In this document: positions 6,375 to 12,721 of the stretch, piece by piece
How positions within the stretch are numbered: position 1 is the first letter of the stretch
Layout: each line of letters opens with the position of its first letter
Source of the DNA: an uncultured Collinsella sp.
Lineage (GTDB): Bacteria; Actinomycetota; Coriobacteriia; Coriobacteriales; Coriobacteriaceae
Direction of reading: 5' to 3'
Length of the DNA: 12,721 nucleotides
Assembly: GCA_902470365.1 (NCBI GenBank)
Contig: CABRFZ010000038.1
Coordinates: 1 to 12,721 of the forward strand
The notes under the pieces: generated by a model
Seen by the model: only the letters and a program-made list of their open reading frames with translations
The model's database searches: none
What the model was told of the DNA's origin: nothing
Program-made: the position numbers and the translations under genes

Positions 6375-7139
6375 GTGATTAAAGCGGAGCGACAGGATAA
6401 GGTTCGGCAGCTGCTCGAGGAACAGGGAACGGTCTCGGTCAAGGAGATTTCGGATGCACTGGGCGTCTCGGATATGACGATCCGCCGCGATCTTGAGGAG
6501 CTTGCAAGCCTGGGCGAGATCGAGCGCGTGCACGGCGGAGCCCGTAGTGCGCAGGGTCGTCCGCACGCTATGTTGCGCCATGAGTATTCGCACAGCGAAA
6601 AGCGCACCAAGCATGCCGAGGAAAAGCTGCAGATTGCGCGCCGTGCTGTGGAGCTTATCGAGGAAGGCTCGACCATCTTTTTGGGCACGGGCACTACGGT
6701 GGAGCAGATGGCCTCGATGCTGCCGGCGTTTCGCCTGCGCATTGTGACTAATTCGCTTTCGGTGTTTAACCTGCTTGAGGCACGCGAAGACTGCGACCTG
6801 TGTCTCGTGGGCGGTATGTACCGTCGCCGCACCGCCGCTTTTGTGGGGCCAACGGCCGAGGATACTCTGCGTGCGTTGGGTATCGATGCGGCGTTTATCG
6901 GCGCCAACGGCATTCTGGATGGCGACGTGTCTACGTCTAATATGGATGAGGGTCGTATCCAGCAGCTCGCCTTTAGCAAGGCCGACTCGCGCTACCTCAT
7001 CGCCGACTCCAGCAAGATTGGCAAGCGCGACTTCTACACCTTCTGTCGACTGGACAATTTGGACGCCGTGGTGTGCGAACCGGGCATCGCCGCCGAGGAT
7101 CGTGTCGCCATCGAGGAGCACACGCAGGTCATTTGCTAG
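6375..7139 (+). CDS. DeoR-family sugar-phosphate-responsive regulator
   Basis: A 254-residue transcription factor. An N-terminal DeoR winged helix-turn-helix (about 5-55, with VSVKEISDALGVSDMTIRRDLEEL) is followed by the DeoR sensor domain: IFLGTGTTVEQMA, VTNSLSVFNLL, LVGGMYRRRTAAFVGPTAEDTL, FIGANGI and the late ADSSKIGKRDF. The sensor normally binds a sugar phosphate; family members serve galactitol, tagatose, GalNAc, lactose or fructose pathways. GTG at 6375 is preferred because GAGGA lies 6 nt before it and the protein then starts MIKAERQDKV, the usual form; GTG at 6348 is the alternative. It is divergent from galM, its most likely target. No clear terminator follows until the repeat hairpins near 7516. 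Confidence 0.9.
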   Translation: MIKAERQDKVRQLLEEQGTVSVKEISDALGVSDMTIRRDLEELASLGEIERVHGGARSAQGRPHAMLRHEYSHSEKRTKHAEEKLQIARRAVELIEEGSTIFLGTGTTVEQMASMLPAFRLRIVTNSLSVFNLLEAREDCDLCLVGGMYRRRTAAFVGPTAEDTLRALGIDAAFIGANGILDGDVSTSNMDEGRIQQLAFSKADSRYLIADSSKIGKRDFYTFCRLDNLDAVVCEPGIAAEDRVAIEEHTQVIC

Positions 7140-7196
7140 CTAACGCTGCAGGCGATACGTCTGCCCTCTGCCGGCGCGGGGATTATCGCTTCAATT

Positions 7197-7312
7197 TGAC
7201 GTGCAGAATGACACATAAAAGTTAAAACGCCATTTTGCGCGTCAAAAAATATGACATGTAAAAATTTGCGCGTCATTTTACGTGTCAACGAGATGCGATT
7301 TGACGCGCAAAT
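7197..7312. repeat. Cluster of seven 12-bp motifs TGAC-RYRY-AAAW in both orientations
   Basis: Units lie at 7197-7208 (+), 7209-7220 (+), 7233-7244 (-), 7252-7263 (+), 7264-7275 (-), 7276-7287 (-) and 7301-7312 (+). Each is TGAC, then four alternating purine/pyrimidine bases (GCGC three times, GTGC, ACAT, ATGT, ACGT), then AAAA, AAAT or AGAA. Several abut exactly in 12-bp phase. The pattern suggests a multi-site protein-binding region. It lies between two gene 3' ends, so the regulated promoter is not obvious. Together with 7140-7196, this part of the intergenic region shows no convincing gene. Confidence 0.7.
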
Positions 7313-7404
7313 AGGAATTCGTGGGCGCTCGGAAGATCGACGGAGTTCGTGAACCTGCAACTTGGTTGGGTAGCGTACGAAGTCCTCCAGCGGGACCGAA
7401 TATG

Positions 7405-7461
7405 TTTTCGGTATCATATCGGTATCAAATGATACCGAAAGTGTGTTCGTGATACCGAAAA
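7405..7461. repeat. Four copies of TGATACCGAAAA, two in each orientation (operator-like)
   Basis: Copies read leftward at 7405-7416 and 7418-7427 and rightward at 7430-7440 and 7450-7461. The middle two form CGGTATCA-AA-TGATACCG. Symmetric clusters like this are typical of operators of small DNA-binding proteins. An open minus-strand frame begins with ATG at 7417 inside the cluster (MIPKTYSVPLED...) but I cannot support it as a gene. Nothing else is seen between 7313 and 7404. Confidence 0.6.
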
Positions 7462-7515
7462 CTAGAAACCATGCTTCATAACTGCTTGGAAAGTTCGGAT
7501 TTGACTATCTTATTG

Positions 7516-7648
7516 TCTTGATCTGTAACAGGTAGACGGTCGAAAGTGGGCTACGTGTTACAGATTGAGATTTTTTGACCGGACTCCTGTTTGTCTCGAT
7601 CTGTAACATTTAAGACCGAAAATCCCAGTTAGATGTTACAGATCGAGA
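7516..7648 (+). repeat. Two tandem copies of a ~79-bp structured repeat (left array)
   Basis: Each copy has a 15-nt arm (TCTCGATCTGTAACA type), a 25-nt middle and a 15-nt partner arm (TGTTACAGATTGAGA type). Copies occupy 7516-7570 and 7594-7648, start to start 78 bp. The first hairpin is followed by TTTTTT, so it could end the DeoR transcript. Four more copies, same orientation and same 15-25-15 geometry, lie at 12323-12617 beyond the lac block. Confidence 0.85.
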
Positions 7649-7670
7649 CGAATGATCCGCTCGGGCCCAC

Positions 7671-7720
7671 CAAAAACAAAAAGGCCGCATGCGAACCCGT
7701 GGAGGGATTCGCATGCGGCC
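7671..7720 (-). terminator. Rho-independent terminator of the lacEG operon
   Basis: GGCCGCATGCGAA (7683-7695) pairs over 13 bp with TTCGCATGCGGCC (7708-7720), with a 12-nt loop. The A-rich stretch 7671-7682 gives the U-tract on the minus strand. It lies just past the lacG stop codon. Confidence 0.92.
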
Positions 7721-7742
7721 GACAGGGGGTATGCGGCAAAAG

Positions 7743-9164
7743 TTAGGCCATAAGCAGGCCGGTCTCCGCGACGTTCTTGTACCAGTACGCGCTCGCCTTG
7801 GGATAGCGCTTCTGGGTCTCAAAGTCGATGTAGAACAGGCCATAGCGCTTGTTATAGCCGTTGGTCCAGGAGAACTGGTCCTGCAGCGACCACACAAAGT
7901 AACCGGCGACGTTTACGCCGCCGTCGATTGCCTTGAGGATCCATGCGAGATGCTGACGCATGTAGTCGATGCGAGGGGCGTCGTCGATAAAGCCGTCCTC
8001 GAAGTCGTCCTTATAGCCCATGCCGTTCTCGGTAATGTAGATTTTCTTGTAGTTGGGGTAATCGTTCTTAATGCGGAGCAGCAGGTCGTACAGGCCCTCG
8101 GGATAGATGATCCAGTCCCAATCGGTGGTGGGTACGCCTTCGCGCACGCATGACTCGCCCACGCCCTTGAGGAACCAGCGCGAGGAGCCCTTGTCGCCGG
8201 TGCCATTGTGGTTGATGTCGTTTTCGCCCTCGGCGGCACGCAGGAACTGGCACTTGTAGGTGTTGACGCCCAGGCAATCGTTGTAGGGGAGCGCGGCGGT
8301 CAGCGCGGCGATGTCCTCGTCACGAACGTCGAGCTCGCCGCCGGCGATATGGGCCAGCTTGGTCGCAGCCTCCATGGTGTCGGCTGCATAGTGGCCACGG
8401 AAGGTGGCGTCGAGTACCCAGCGGTTGTTGATGACGTCGGCCATGCGAGCCGCCTCGCAGTCGGCAGCGCTGTTGGGATCGAGGGGATACTTGGGCTCCA
8501 GGTTCTGGACAATGCCGATCTCGCCCTCAAAGCCGCCCTCATGGAAGGCGACGACGGCCTTGGCGTGGGCCACCATCATGTTGTGCATGAGCTGGAAGGC
8601 CTTGTCCAGGCGGTACTTCTCGCCGTGCGGCCAGTTGCCGACGATAAAGCTGCCCTCGGCGGTCGCGGGAATCTCATTAAAGGTGAACCAGTGCTTGACC
8701 TCGGTGAACTCGGAAAAGCAGAACTTGGCGTACTCGACAAAGGCGTCGATCGTCGTGCGCGTCAGGAAGCCCTCGCCGCCGTTCTGGTAAAAGGCCTCGG
8801 GCGTATCGAAGTGATCGAGCGTGACATAGGGGATAACGCCGGAATTGTTGCAGGTGGCAAAGAGCTCGTGATAGAAGGCAACGCCCTCGGGGTTGATCTC
8901 GCCAGTGCCGTTGGGGAAGATGCGGCTCCAAGCGATGGAGACGCGGATGCCGTTGATGCCGAAACGCTGGCACAGGTCGATATCGACCGGGTACTTGTTG
9001 TAGAAATCGCTTGCGGGGTCGGGGGAGAAGCGACCCTGGGCTGCCAGGAAATCGTCCCAGGGCACTTTGCCCTTGCCGTGCGTACGGGTCTCGCCCTCAA
9101 CCTGGTAAGCAGCGGTGGCGCCGCCAAACACAAAGCCGTCGGGGAACTGCATGGGGTTGGTCAT
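7743..9164 (-). CDS. lacG: 6-phospho-beta-galactosidase (GH1)
   Basis: A 473-residue cytoplasmic glycoside hydrolase family 1 enzyme. It would cut lactose-6'-phosphate delivered by the lactose PTS to glucose and galactose-6-phosphate. The acid/base is Glu164 in TFNEI and the nucleophile is Glu379 in ITENGMGYKD. The phosphate-binding loop FSWTNGYNKRYG carries Ser432, Lys439 and Tyr441, with the same spacing as the known LacG residues Ser428, Lys435 and Tyr437. Length matches LacG (about 468-470), and GHYAADTMEA, TDWDWIIYPEGLYD and YPNYKKIYITENG are LacG-like. AAAGGA lies 6 nt before the ATG. It follows lacE by 75 bp with a hairpin between. A 6-phospho-beta-glucosidase is the alternative but fits less well. 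Confidence 0.92.
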   Translation of the reverse strand: MTNPMQFPDGFVFGGATAAYQVEGETRTHGKGKVPWDDFLAAQGRFSPDPASDFYNKYPVDIDLCQRFGINGIRVSIAWSRIFPNGTGEINPEGVAFYHELFATCNNSGVIPYVTLDHFDTPEAFYQNGGEGFLTRTTIDAFVEYAKFCFSEFTEVKHWFTFNEIPATAEGSFIVGNWPHGEKYRLDKAFQLMHNMMVAHAKAVVAFHEGGFEGEIGIVQNLEPKYPLDPNSAADCEAARMADVINNRWVLDATFRGHYAADTMEAATKLAHIAGGELDVRDEDIAALTAALPYNDCLGVNTYKCQFLRAAEGENDINHNGTGDKGSSRWFLKGVGESCVREGVPTTDWDWIIYPEGLYDLLLRIKNDYPNYKKIYITENGMGYKDDFEDGFIDDAPRIDYMRQHLAWILKAIDGGVNVAGYFVWSLQDQFSWTNGYNKRYGLFYIDFETQKRYPKASAYWYKNVAETGLLMA

Positions 9165-9197
9165 GAGTCATCCTTTCTGTGGGATTCGAATAGGGAG

Positions 9198-9224
9198 GGT
9201 GCCCGAACTGGGGATTCGGGCACC
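9198..9224 (-). promoter_or_regulatory. Intercistronic RNA hairpin between lacE and lacG
   Basis: GGTGCCCGAA (9198-9207) and TTCGGGCACC (9215-9224) form a perfect 10-bp stem with a 7-nt loop. No U-tract follows on the minus strand, so it is not a standard terminator. It likely protects or processes the lacE 3' end, or lowers lacG expression relative to lacE. Confidence 0.7.
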
Positions 9225-9239
9225 AACAGAGGGAGGAAA

Positions 9240-11018
9240 CTAGTCGAGGTTCTCGCGGAGCCACTTGATGGCGCCAGCGGGGTCGCGGGTAAGGTCGATA
9301 TATTCCTTACCGCGCGGGGCGAGCAGCTTAATGCCCAGGCGATCGGTGTCGGCCTTCATGTCGTTGTAGTAGCTACGGACCTGCGGGGCAAGCACGATAA
9401 CGTCGTACTGATCCATGATGGCAGTGTGCTGGCCATAGGCGCCTGCGGAGGAAGCGATGTTCTCTCCGGTCTGCGCAGCACCTTCCTTGATGGCGTTGGC
9501 AAGCATGGCAGAGGTGCCGGCGCCGGCGCACAGGACGAGGACCTTCAGGCCATCGACGTCCTTCTTAGCGGATGCGTCGGAGGCGGGCTCGGGCTGATCG
9601 GCGACAGGCTTGCTGTCGGCGGCAGCGGCGGTCGGCTCGACGGAAGCGGTGGTCTGCTCGACAGCGGGCGCAGAGGTGCTGGCGGCGATGGTGGCAGCAC
9701 CATCGGACTCGAGACCCAGCTCGGCGGCGCGCTCGGCCTCCTGGTCGCAGAGCAGCTTATCGTATGCCTTCAAGAACGGCAGGTAGATGATGGCGTCCAG
9801 CAAGATGATGATCGCGACAAACACCAAGGCGATAAGCTGGAAGTTCGTGGTGATGAAGATGCCGATGGGGGCGGGGGTGGCCCAAGGCACCACGAAGGAG
9901 AAGCCGTTCATGCCCACGTTATCGATAAAGAACTTGGCAACGCTCACGTTGACGCAGCCGGCGGCAACAAAGGGGACGAGCATGTAGGGGTTAAGGATCA
10001 TCGGCGCGCCAAAGAGCAGCGGTTCGTTGACGGCGAAGGCAACAGGAACAATCGAGGCCTTACCGACGGCTTTGAGCTGTTTGGACTTCATAAAGAGAAT
10101 CAGCAGAAGCGGCACGATGAACGTGGCGCCGGTGCCGCCGAACTCACCCACGAGCGACATGTTAAAGGTGAGGGAGTGGGCGGGGTGGCCACCGGCCAGC
10201 AGAACCTGCAGGTTCTCGGCCTGGTTGGCAAGACGGATGGGGTCGATGCCCGGCTGGACGATCGAGGGGCCGTGGACGCCGATGAACCAGAAGAACGCGG
10301 TGGCCGCCTGAATAAGGATGAGTCCGGGGTAGGTCTCTGCCGCAGTGAAGAGCGGGGAGAGCAGTTTGATAAGCAGCTCGGAGAACGGAACGCCCATGAG
10401 GTTGCGCACGACGACATCGATGATGCCGCAGATGATGACAGCGCCACCGAAGGGGATGATGTCGCGGAAGTTCTGAGCGATGGCGCCCGGAACCTCCTTG
10501 GGCAGCTTAATGGTCAGATCGCGCGAAACGCAGAACTTATAAACCCAAACGGTAATGAACGCTGCGATATAGGCCGAGAACAGACCGCGTGTACCCATGC
10601 TGGTGCAATCGAAGACCGAAAGCTCGGAGCCGTTGAACTTGGTGGTGAACTGCGTAACAGCGAGCAGCAGCATGCTGCACTGGGCGGCAACCATGGTGGA
10701 GCCGTCGTTGAGCACCTTGCCGGCGGGCATGCGACGGTTCATGGAAGCCGTAAAGTTCTTGGCGGTGGTGCCGGCAACCATGATGCCCATGACGCCCATG
10801 GTGAAGTTGTACAGCTTGTTGCACCAGTCGATGAGCGGCTGGGGCAACGTGATTCCAACTACGCCAGGAAGGGTGGCGATCAGCAGAAAGATCGAAGAGG
10901 TAAGGACGATGGGCATGCACCCAAGGAATCCGTCTTTGATGGCCTGGAGGTAGATGTTTCTCGAGATCTTCTCGAAGAACGGTTGATGCTTTTCGAGCAT
11001 CTTTACGATGGCGTCCAT
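9240..11018 (-). CDS. lacE: PTS lactose-specific EIICB component
   Basis: A 592-residue membrane permease that imports lactose while passing phosphate to it. The IIC domain (about 1-430) opens with a LacE-like PFFEKISRNIYLQAIKDGF. It holds many membrane helices and the motifs FFWFIGVHGPSIV, GGTGATFIVPLLL, PVAFAVNEPLLFGAPMILNP and FVVPWATPAPIG. An Ala/Ser/Pro/Thr-rich linker (about 432-487) joins it to the IIB domain (about 489-592), whose phospho-Cys is Cys497 in VLVLCAGAGTSAMLA. AAGGAG lies 4-5 nt before the ATG. It is first in the lacE-lacG operon, divergent from lacI. The matching EIIA (lacF) is not in the window, so phosphate must come from an EIIA encoded elsewhere. Cellobiose-type EIIC is a distant alternative; the fused IIB supports lactose. 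Confidence 0.92.
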   Translation of the reverse strand: MDAIVKMLEKHQPFFEKISRNIYLQAIKDGFLGCMPIVLTSSIFLLIATLPGVVGITLPQPLIDWCNKLYNFTMGVMGIMVAGTTAKNFTASMNRRMPAGKVLNDGSTMVAAQCSMLLLAVTQFTTKFNGSELSVFDCTSMGTRGLFSAYIAAFITVWVYKFCVSRDLTIKLPKEVPGAIAQNFRDIIPFGGAVIICGIIDVVVRNLMGVPFSELLIKLLSPLFTAAETYPGLILIQAATAFFWFIGVHGPSIVQPGIDPIRLANQAENLQVLLAGGHPAHSLTFNMSLVGEFGGTGATFIVPLLLILFMKSKQLKAVGKASIVPVAFAVNEPLLFGAPMILNPYMLVPFVAAGCVNVSVAKFFIDNVGMNGFSFVVPWATPAPIGIFITTNFQLIALVFVAIIILLDAIIYLPFLKAYDKLLCDQEAERAAELGLESDGAATIAASTSAPAVEQTTASVEPTAAAADSKPVADQPEPASDASAKKDVDGLKVLVLCAGAGTSAMLANAIKEGAAQTGENIASSAGAYGQHTAIMDQYDVIVLAPQVRSYYNDMKADTDRLGIKLLAPRGKEYIDLTRDPAGAIKWLRENLD

Positions 11019-11095
11019 AGAGCTCCTTTGCTACTTGATGCGCGATGCATGTGGATGGAACTGGTCGTCGATGGATGGTCAGGACTGCCCGGAAA

Positions 11096-11114
11096 CCTTC
11101 CTGCTTAAGGAAGG
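11096..11114 (-). promoter_or_regulatory. Hairpin in the lacE promoter/leader region
   Basis: CCTTCCT (11096-11102) and AGGAAGG (11108-11114) form a 7-bp stem with a 5-nt loop between the operator and lacE. It may be in the 5' end of the lacE mRNA; its role is unknown. Confidence 0.4.
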
Positions 11115-11120
11115 CATTGC

Positions 11121-11142
11121 GAAATGACAACGTTGTCATTTC
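11121..11142. promoter_or_regulatory. Likely LacI-family operator (perfect 22-bp palindrome)
   Basis: Bases 11121-11142 are a perfect palindrome centred on CG; each half reads GAAATGACAAC outward to centre. A CG centre is typical of LacI-family sites. A possible lacE -35, TTGTCA (complement of 11125-11130), lies within it, so binding would block lacE. The matching -10 at 17 bp (complement of 11102-11107) is poor. Confidence 0.75.
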
Positions 11143-11145
11143 GTT

Positions 11146-11156
11146 AATGACAACGT
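11146..11156. promoter_or_regulatory. Second operator half-site
   Basis: AATGACAACGT repeats the left half of the main operator 23 bp further on, about two helical turns. The right half (AAGACATTT) is only loosely symmetric. It could support cooperative binding. Confidence 0.5.
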
Positions 11157-11293
11157 AAGACATTTTTGGAAGAGCAACAAGGATTTACGGGTGAGCGGTC
11201 GATATTGTCCGGTAAACGGTTGATTTGTCAGTCGGGCAGGTAGTGTATGCTAGAACGCAAAAAACAAGCGATGCAAAACCGACTGGAGAAGTA

Positions 11294-12304
11294 GTGGCAA
11301 CGATGGACAAGAAAAATGTCTCAATGAACGATGTGGCGATTGCCGCGGGTGTTTCTCTCAAGACGGTGTCGCGTGTGATCAACGAGCCCGATAGCGTGCG
11401 AGAGTCGACACGCGATAGGGTCCATGCTGCCATGGAAGCGCTTGGGTTCCGGGCGAACTTTGCCGCGCGTTCACTCAAGTTGGGCCGTTACGGGTGCATC
11501 GGCGTGGTGATGTTCCACTTGTCGGGCGGCGCCGTGGACATGATTGACGGTATTGCCGATGCCGCCGAAGAGCGAGGCTTTGCGCTCACGATGATCAAAA
11601 AGCGGGCAGGGGAGAAGATGACCCTTGCCGATGCGGCGCGTAGGATGTCGCAGCTGCCTGTTGATGGCATGATCTTCAACCTGCGTCAGATGGTCGATGA
11701 CTTTGATACCTTTGAGGCACCGAAGGACCTCAAGACGGTGATTATCACGCCGATGGAGCATCCTACCTGCTCTACCGTTAGTGACGATCAAGAGGGTGGT
11801 GCGCGCATGGCGTGCGAGTACTTCTTAAATCGCGGGCACAAGAACGTATACTTCGTCTCTGGTAAGAAAGAGTCGCTGTCGAGCCAGTGTCGTATGAAAG
11901 GTTGGCGTGCGGCACTCGAGGCGCGTGGCATTGAGCCGCCCGAGCCTCTGCAAGGCGATTGGAATGCGGATAGTGGCTATGCTGCGGGCCTTGTGCTTGC
12001 CGATAAACCCGATTGCACGGCGGTCCTCGCGGCTAACGACTGCATGGCAAACGGCGTGATGATGGCTTTACGTGATAAAGGGCTCAGTGTGCCCGATGAT
12101 GTGTCCGTGATCGGCTTTGATGACGAGCTTTACAAGACGATTCCCAACTCGATTCTGACGTCGGTGAAGTTCCGCCACCGCGAGCTGGGCGTCCGTGCGC
12201 TTAACGAGGTCGTCGCAGGTCTGGAAGCCCCGAGCTCCAGAAGCCGTACGCTCGTCTCGGGCGTGTTGGTCGAGCGTTCCAGCGTAAGGGATCTGCGGGC
12301 GTAG
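11294..12304 (+). CDS. LacI-family transcriptional regulator of the lacEG operon
   Basis: A 336-residue DNA-binding repressor. The N-terminal HTH reads MNDVAIAAGVSLKTVSRVINEPDSV (about 11-35), followed by the hinge region (ANFAARSLKLGR). The sugar-binding domain has IGVVMFHLSGG, PVDGMIFNL, DDQEGGARMACEYFLNRGHKNVYFVSG, AVLAANDCMANGVMMAL and DVSVIGFDDELY. GTG at 11294 is preferred: GGAG lies 5 nt before it. ATG at 11303 is 14 nt from that site, and a TTG at 11225 would add unlike residues. Many Gram-positive lactose-PTS operons use a DeoR-type LacR, so a LacI-type regulator here is notable. The palindromes in the divergent region are its likely targets, and the inducer is probably a galactose- or lactose-derived phosphate. 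Confidence 0.92.
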   Translation: MATMDKKNVSMNDVAIAAGVSLKTVSRVINEPDSVRESTRDRVHAAMEALGFRANFAARSLKLGRYGCIGVVMFHLSGGAVDMIDGIADAAEERGFALTMIKKRAGEKMTLADAARRMSQLPVDGMIFNLRQMVDDFDTFEAPKDLKTVIITPMEHPTCSTVSDDQEGGARMACEYFLNRGHKNVYFVSGKKESLSSQCRMKGWRAALEARGIEPPEPLQGDWNADSGYAAGLVLADKPDCTAVLAANDCMANGVMMALRDKGLSVPDDVSVIGFDDELYKTIPNSILTSVKFRHRELGVRALNEVVAGLEAPSSRSRTLVSGVLVERSSVRDLRA

Positions 12305-12322
12305 ACGTGCTCGGCCTGCTCG

Positions 12323-12617
12323 TCTAAATCTGTAACAGGTGGGACCCGAAAACTCGACTAGGTGTTATAGATTGAGATTTTGTCTACCCAGCCATCATCT
12401 TTGTCTCGATCTGTAACAGTTAGGAGTGAAATGACCAGCCAGGTGTTACAGATCTAGATTGATTGGATTGACCCATCTGTTTGTCTCGATCTGTAACATC
12501 TAAGCGGTCAAAAGCGGTCTACATGTTACAGATTGAGATTTTTGGCTTGGCCTGTGCGTTCACCTCGATCTGTAACAGCTGGGACCCAAAAACTCGGCTA
12601 GATGTTACAGATTAAGA
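12323..12617 (+). repeat. Four tandem copies of the ~79-bp structured repeat (right array)
   Basis: Copies lie at 12323-12377, 12404-12458, 12484-12538 and 12563-12617, with starts 79-81 bp apart. Each is a 15-nt arm, a 25-nt middle and a 15-nt partner arm. Arm changes often keep pairing as G-U on the plus-strand RNA. Within the 25-nt middle, positions 3-5 and 21-23 also pair in most copies. The first copy begins 18 bp after the lacI stop and is followed by TTTT, and the third by TTTTT, so the array could end lacI transcription. No gene is seen from 12305 to 12721. Confidence 0.88.
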
Positions 12618-12672
12618 TGAACAGGAGGACGGGTGCGGTCTAAACAAAATGGCCCGCGCATCACGCTGAACT

Positions 12673-12713
12673 GCCTCCCATTTCTTGGACATGAGAAATG
12701 GGAGGCTTTCTTT
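12673..12713 (+). terminator. Strong rho-independent terminator
   Basis: GCCTCCCATTTCT (12673-12685) pairs over 13 bp with AGAAATGGGAGGC (12694-12706), loop of 8 nt, followed by TTTCTTT. It lies about 370 bp after lacI and probably catches any read-through of the repeat array; it could belong to an unseen transcript. Confidence 0.85.
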
Positions 12714-12721
12714 ATGCGCGT

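Noticed and set aside
7136..7417. A 93-codon minus-strand frame (MIPKTYSVPLED...)
   Set aside because: No ribosome-binding site, no family I recognise, and its body is made of the 12-bp repeat cluster. The first residues loosely recall some antitoxins, but not enough to call a gene.
7516..7648. Integron attC sites
   Set aside because: Hairpin size is similar, but the arms lack the GTTRRRY / RYYYAAC core sites and there is no integrase.
8208..11108. A 966-codon open frame on the plus strand across lacG and lacE
   Set aside because: It is exactly antisense to two well-supported genes, is rich in Gly/Val/Asp/Ala and has no recognisable domain. Strong codon bias on the minus strand removes stops from this frame.
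12323..12617. CRISPR array
   Set aside because: The 15-nt arms are paired inverted halves, not one direct repeat, and the 25-nt middles are clearly related to one another, unlike spacers. No cas genes are present.

Overview
The window looks like a gut-type, high-GC, Gram-positive actinobacterial chromosome, most likely a Collinsella-like member of the Coriobacteriia. This rests on recalled resemblance and was not searched. GC-rich codon use, Firmicute-style lactose-PTS genes and actinobacterial-style intergenic repeats fit that placing.

Left part (1-4000). A 5'-truncated amino-sugar-6-phosphate deacetylase (nagA-like) ends at 608. A flavodoxin-fold gene follows on the minus strand and may use an AUU start. 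A plus-strand run holds a LacX-type aldose epimerase, LacC tagatose-6-phosphate kinase, a short nagA pseudogene (duplicate of the 3' end of the first gene, with an in-frame stop) and a YhcH/NanQ-type sugar anomerase, ending in a terminator.

Middle (4000-7740). A minus-strand tRNA-Thr(CGT) has its own promoter and terminator. Next is an orphan sorbose/GalNAc-family PTS EIIB-like protein in which the phosphorylated His is replaced by Tyr. Its last codons lie inside a perfect 33-bp inverted repeat that encloses two more nested hairpins. A second aldose 1-epimerase (galM, minus) is divergent from a DeoR-family regulator (plus). The roughly 600-bp intergenic region after the regulator has no convincing gene but holds three separate repeat systems: a 12-bp motif cluster, a GATACCGAAA operator-like cluster, and two copies of a structured ~79-bp element.

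Right part (7740-12721). This is a lactose-PTS unit: minus-strand lacE (EIICB) then lacG (6-phospho-beta-galactosidase) with a hairpin between them, divergent from a LacI-family regulator. A perfect 22-bp palindrome in the divergent promoter region is its likely operator. Four more copies of the ~79-bp element follow lacI directly, so the lac block has the same repeat in the same orientation on both sides.

How the genes fit together. LacE would import and phosphorylate lactose. LacG would cut it to glucose plus galactose-6-phosphate. LacC acts further down the tagatose-6-phosphate route, and a GalNAc-type deacetylase would feed the same route. Galactose-6-phosphate isomerase (lacAB), the aldolase (lacD) and the EIIA partner (lacF) are not in this window. 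The most unusual signals are the six-copy structured repeat with base-pair-preserving changes, the His-to-Tyr EIIB, and the 12-bp motif cluster.
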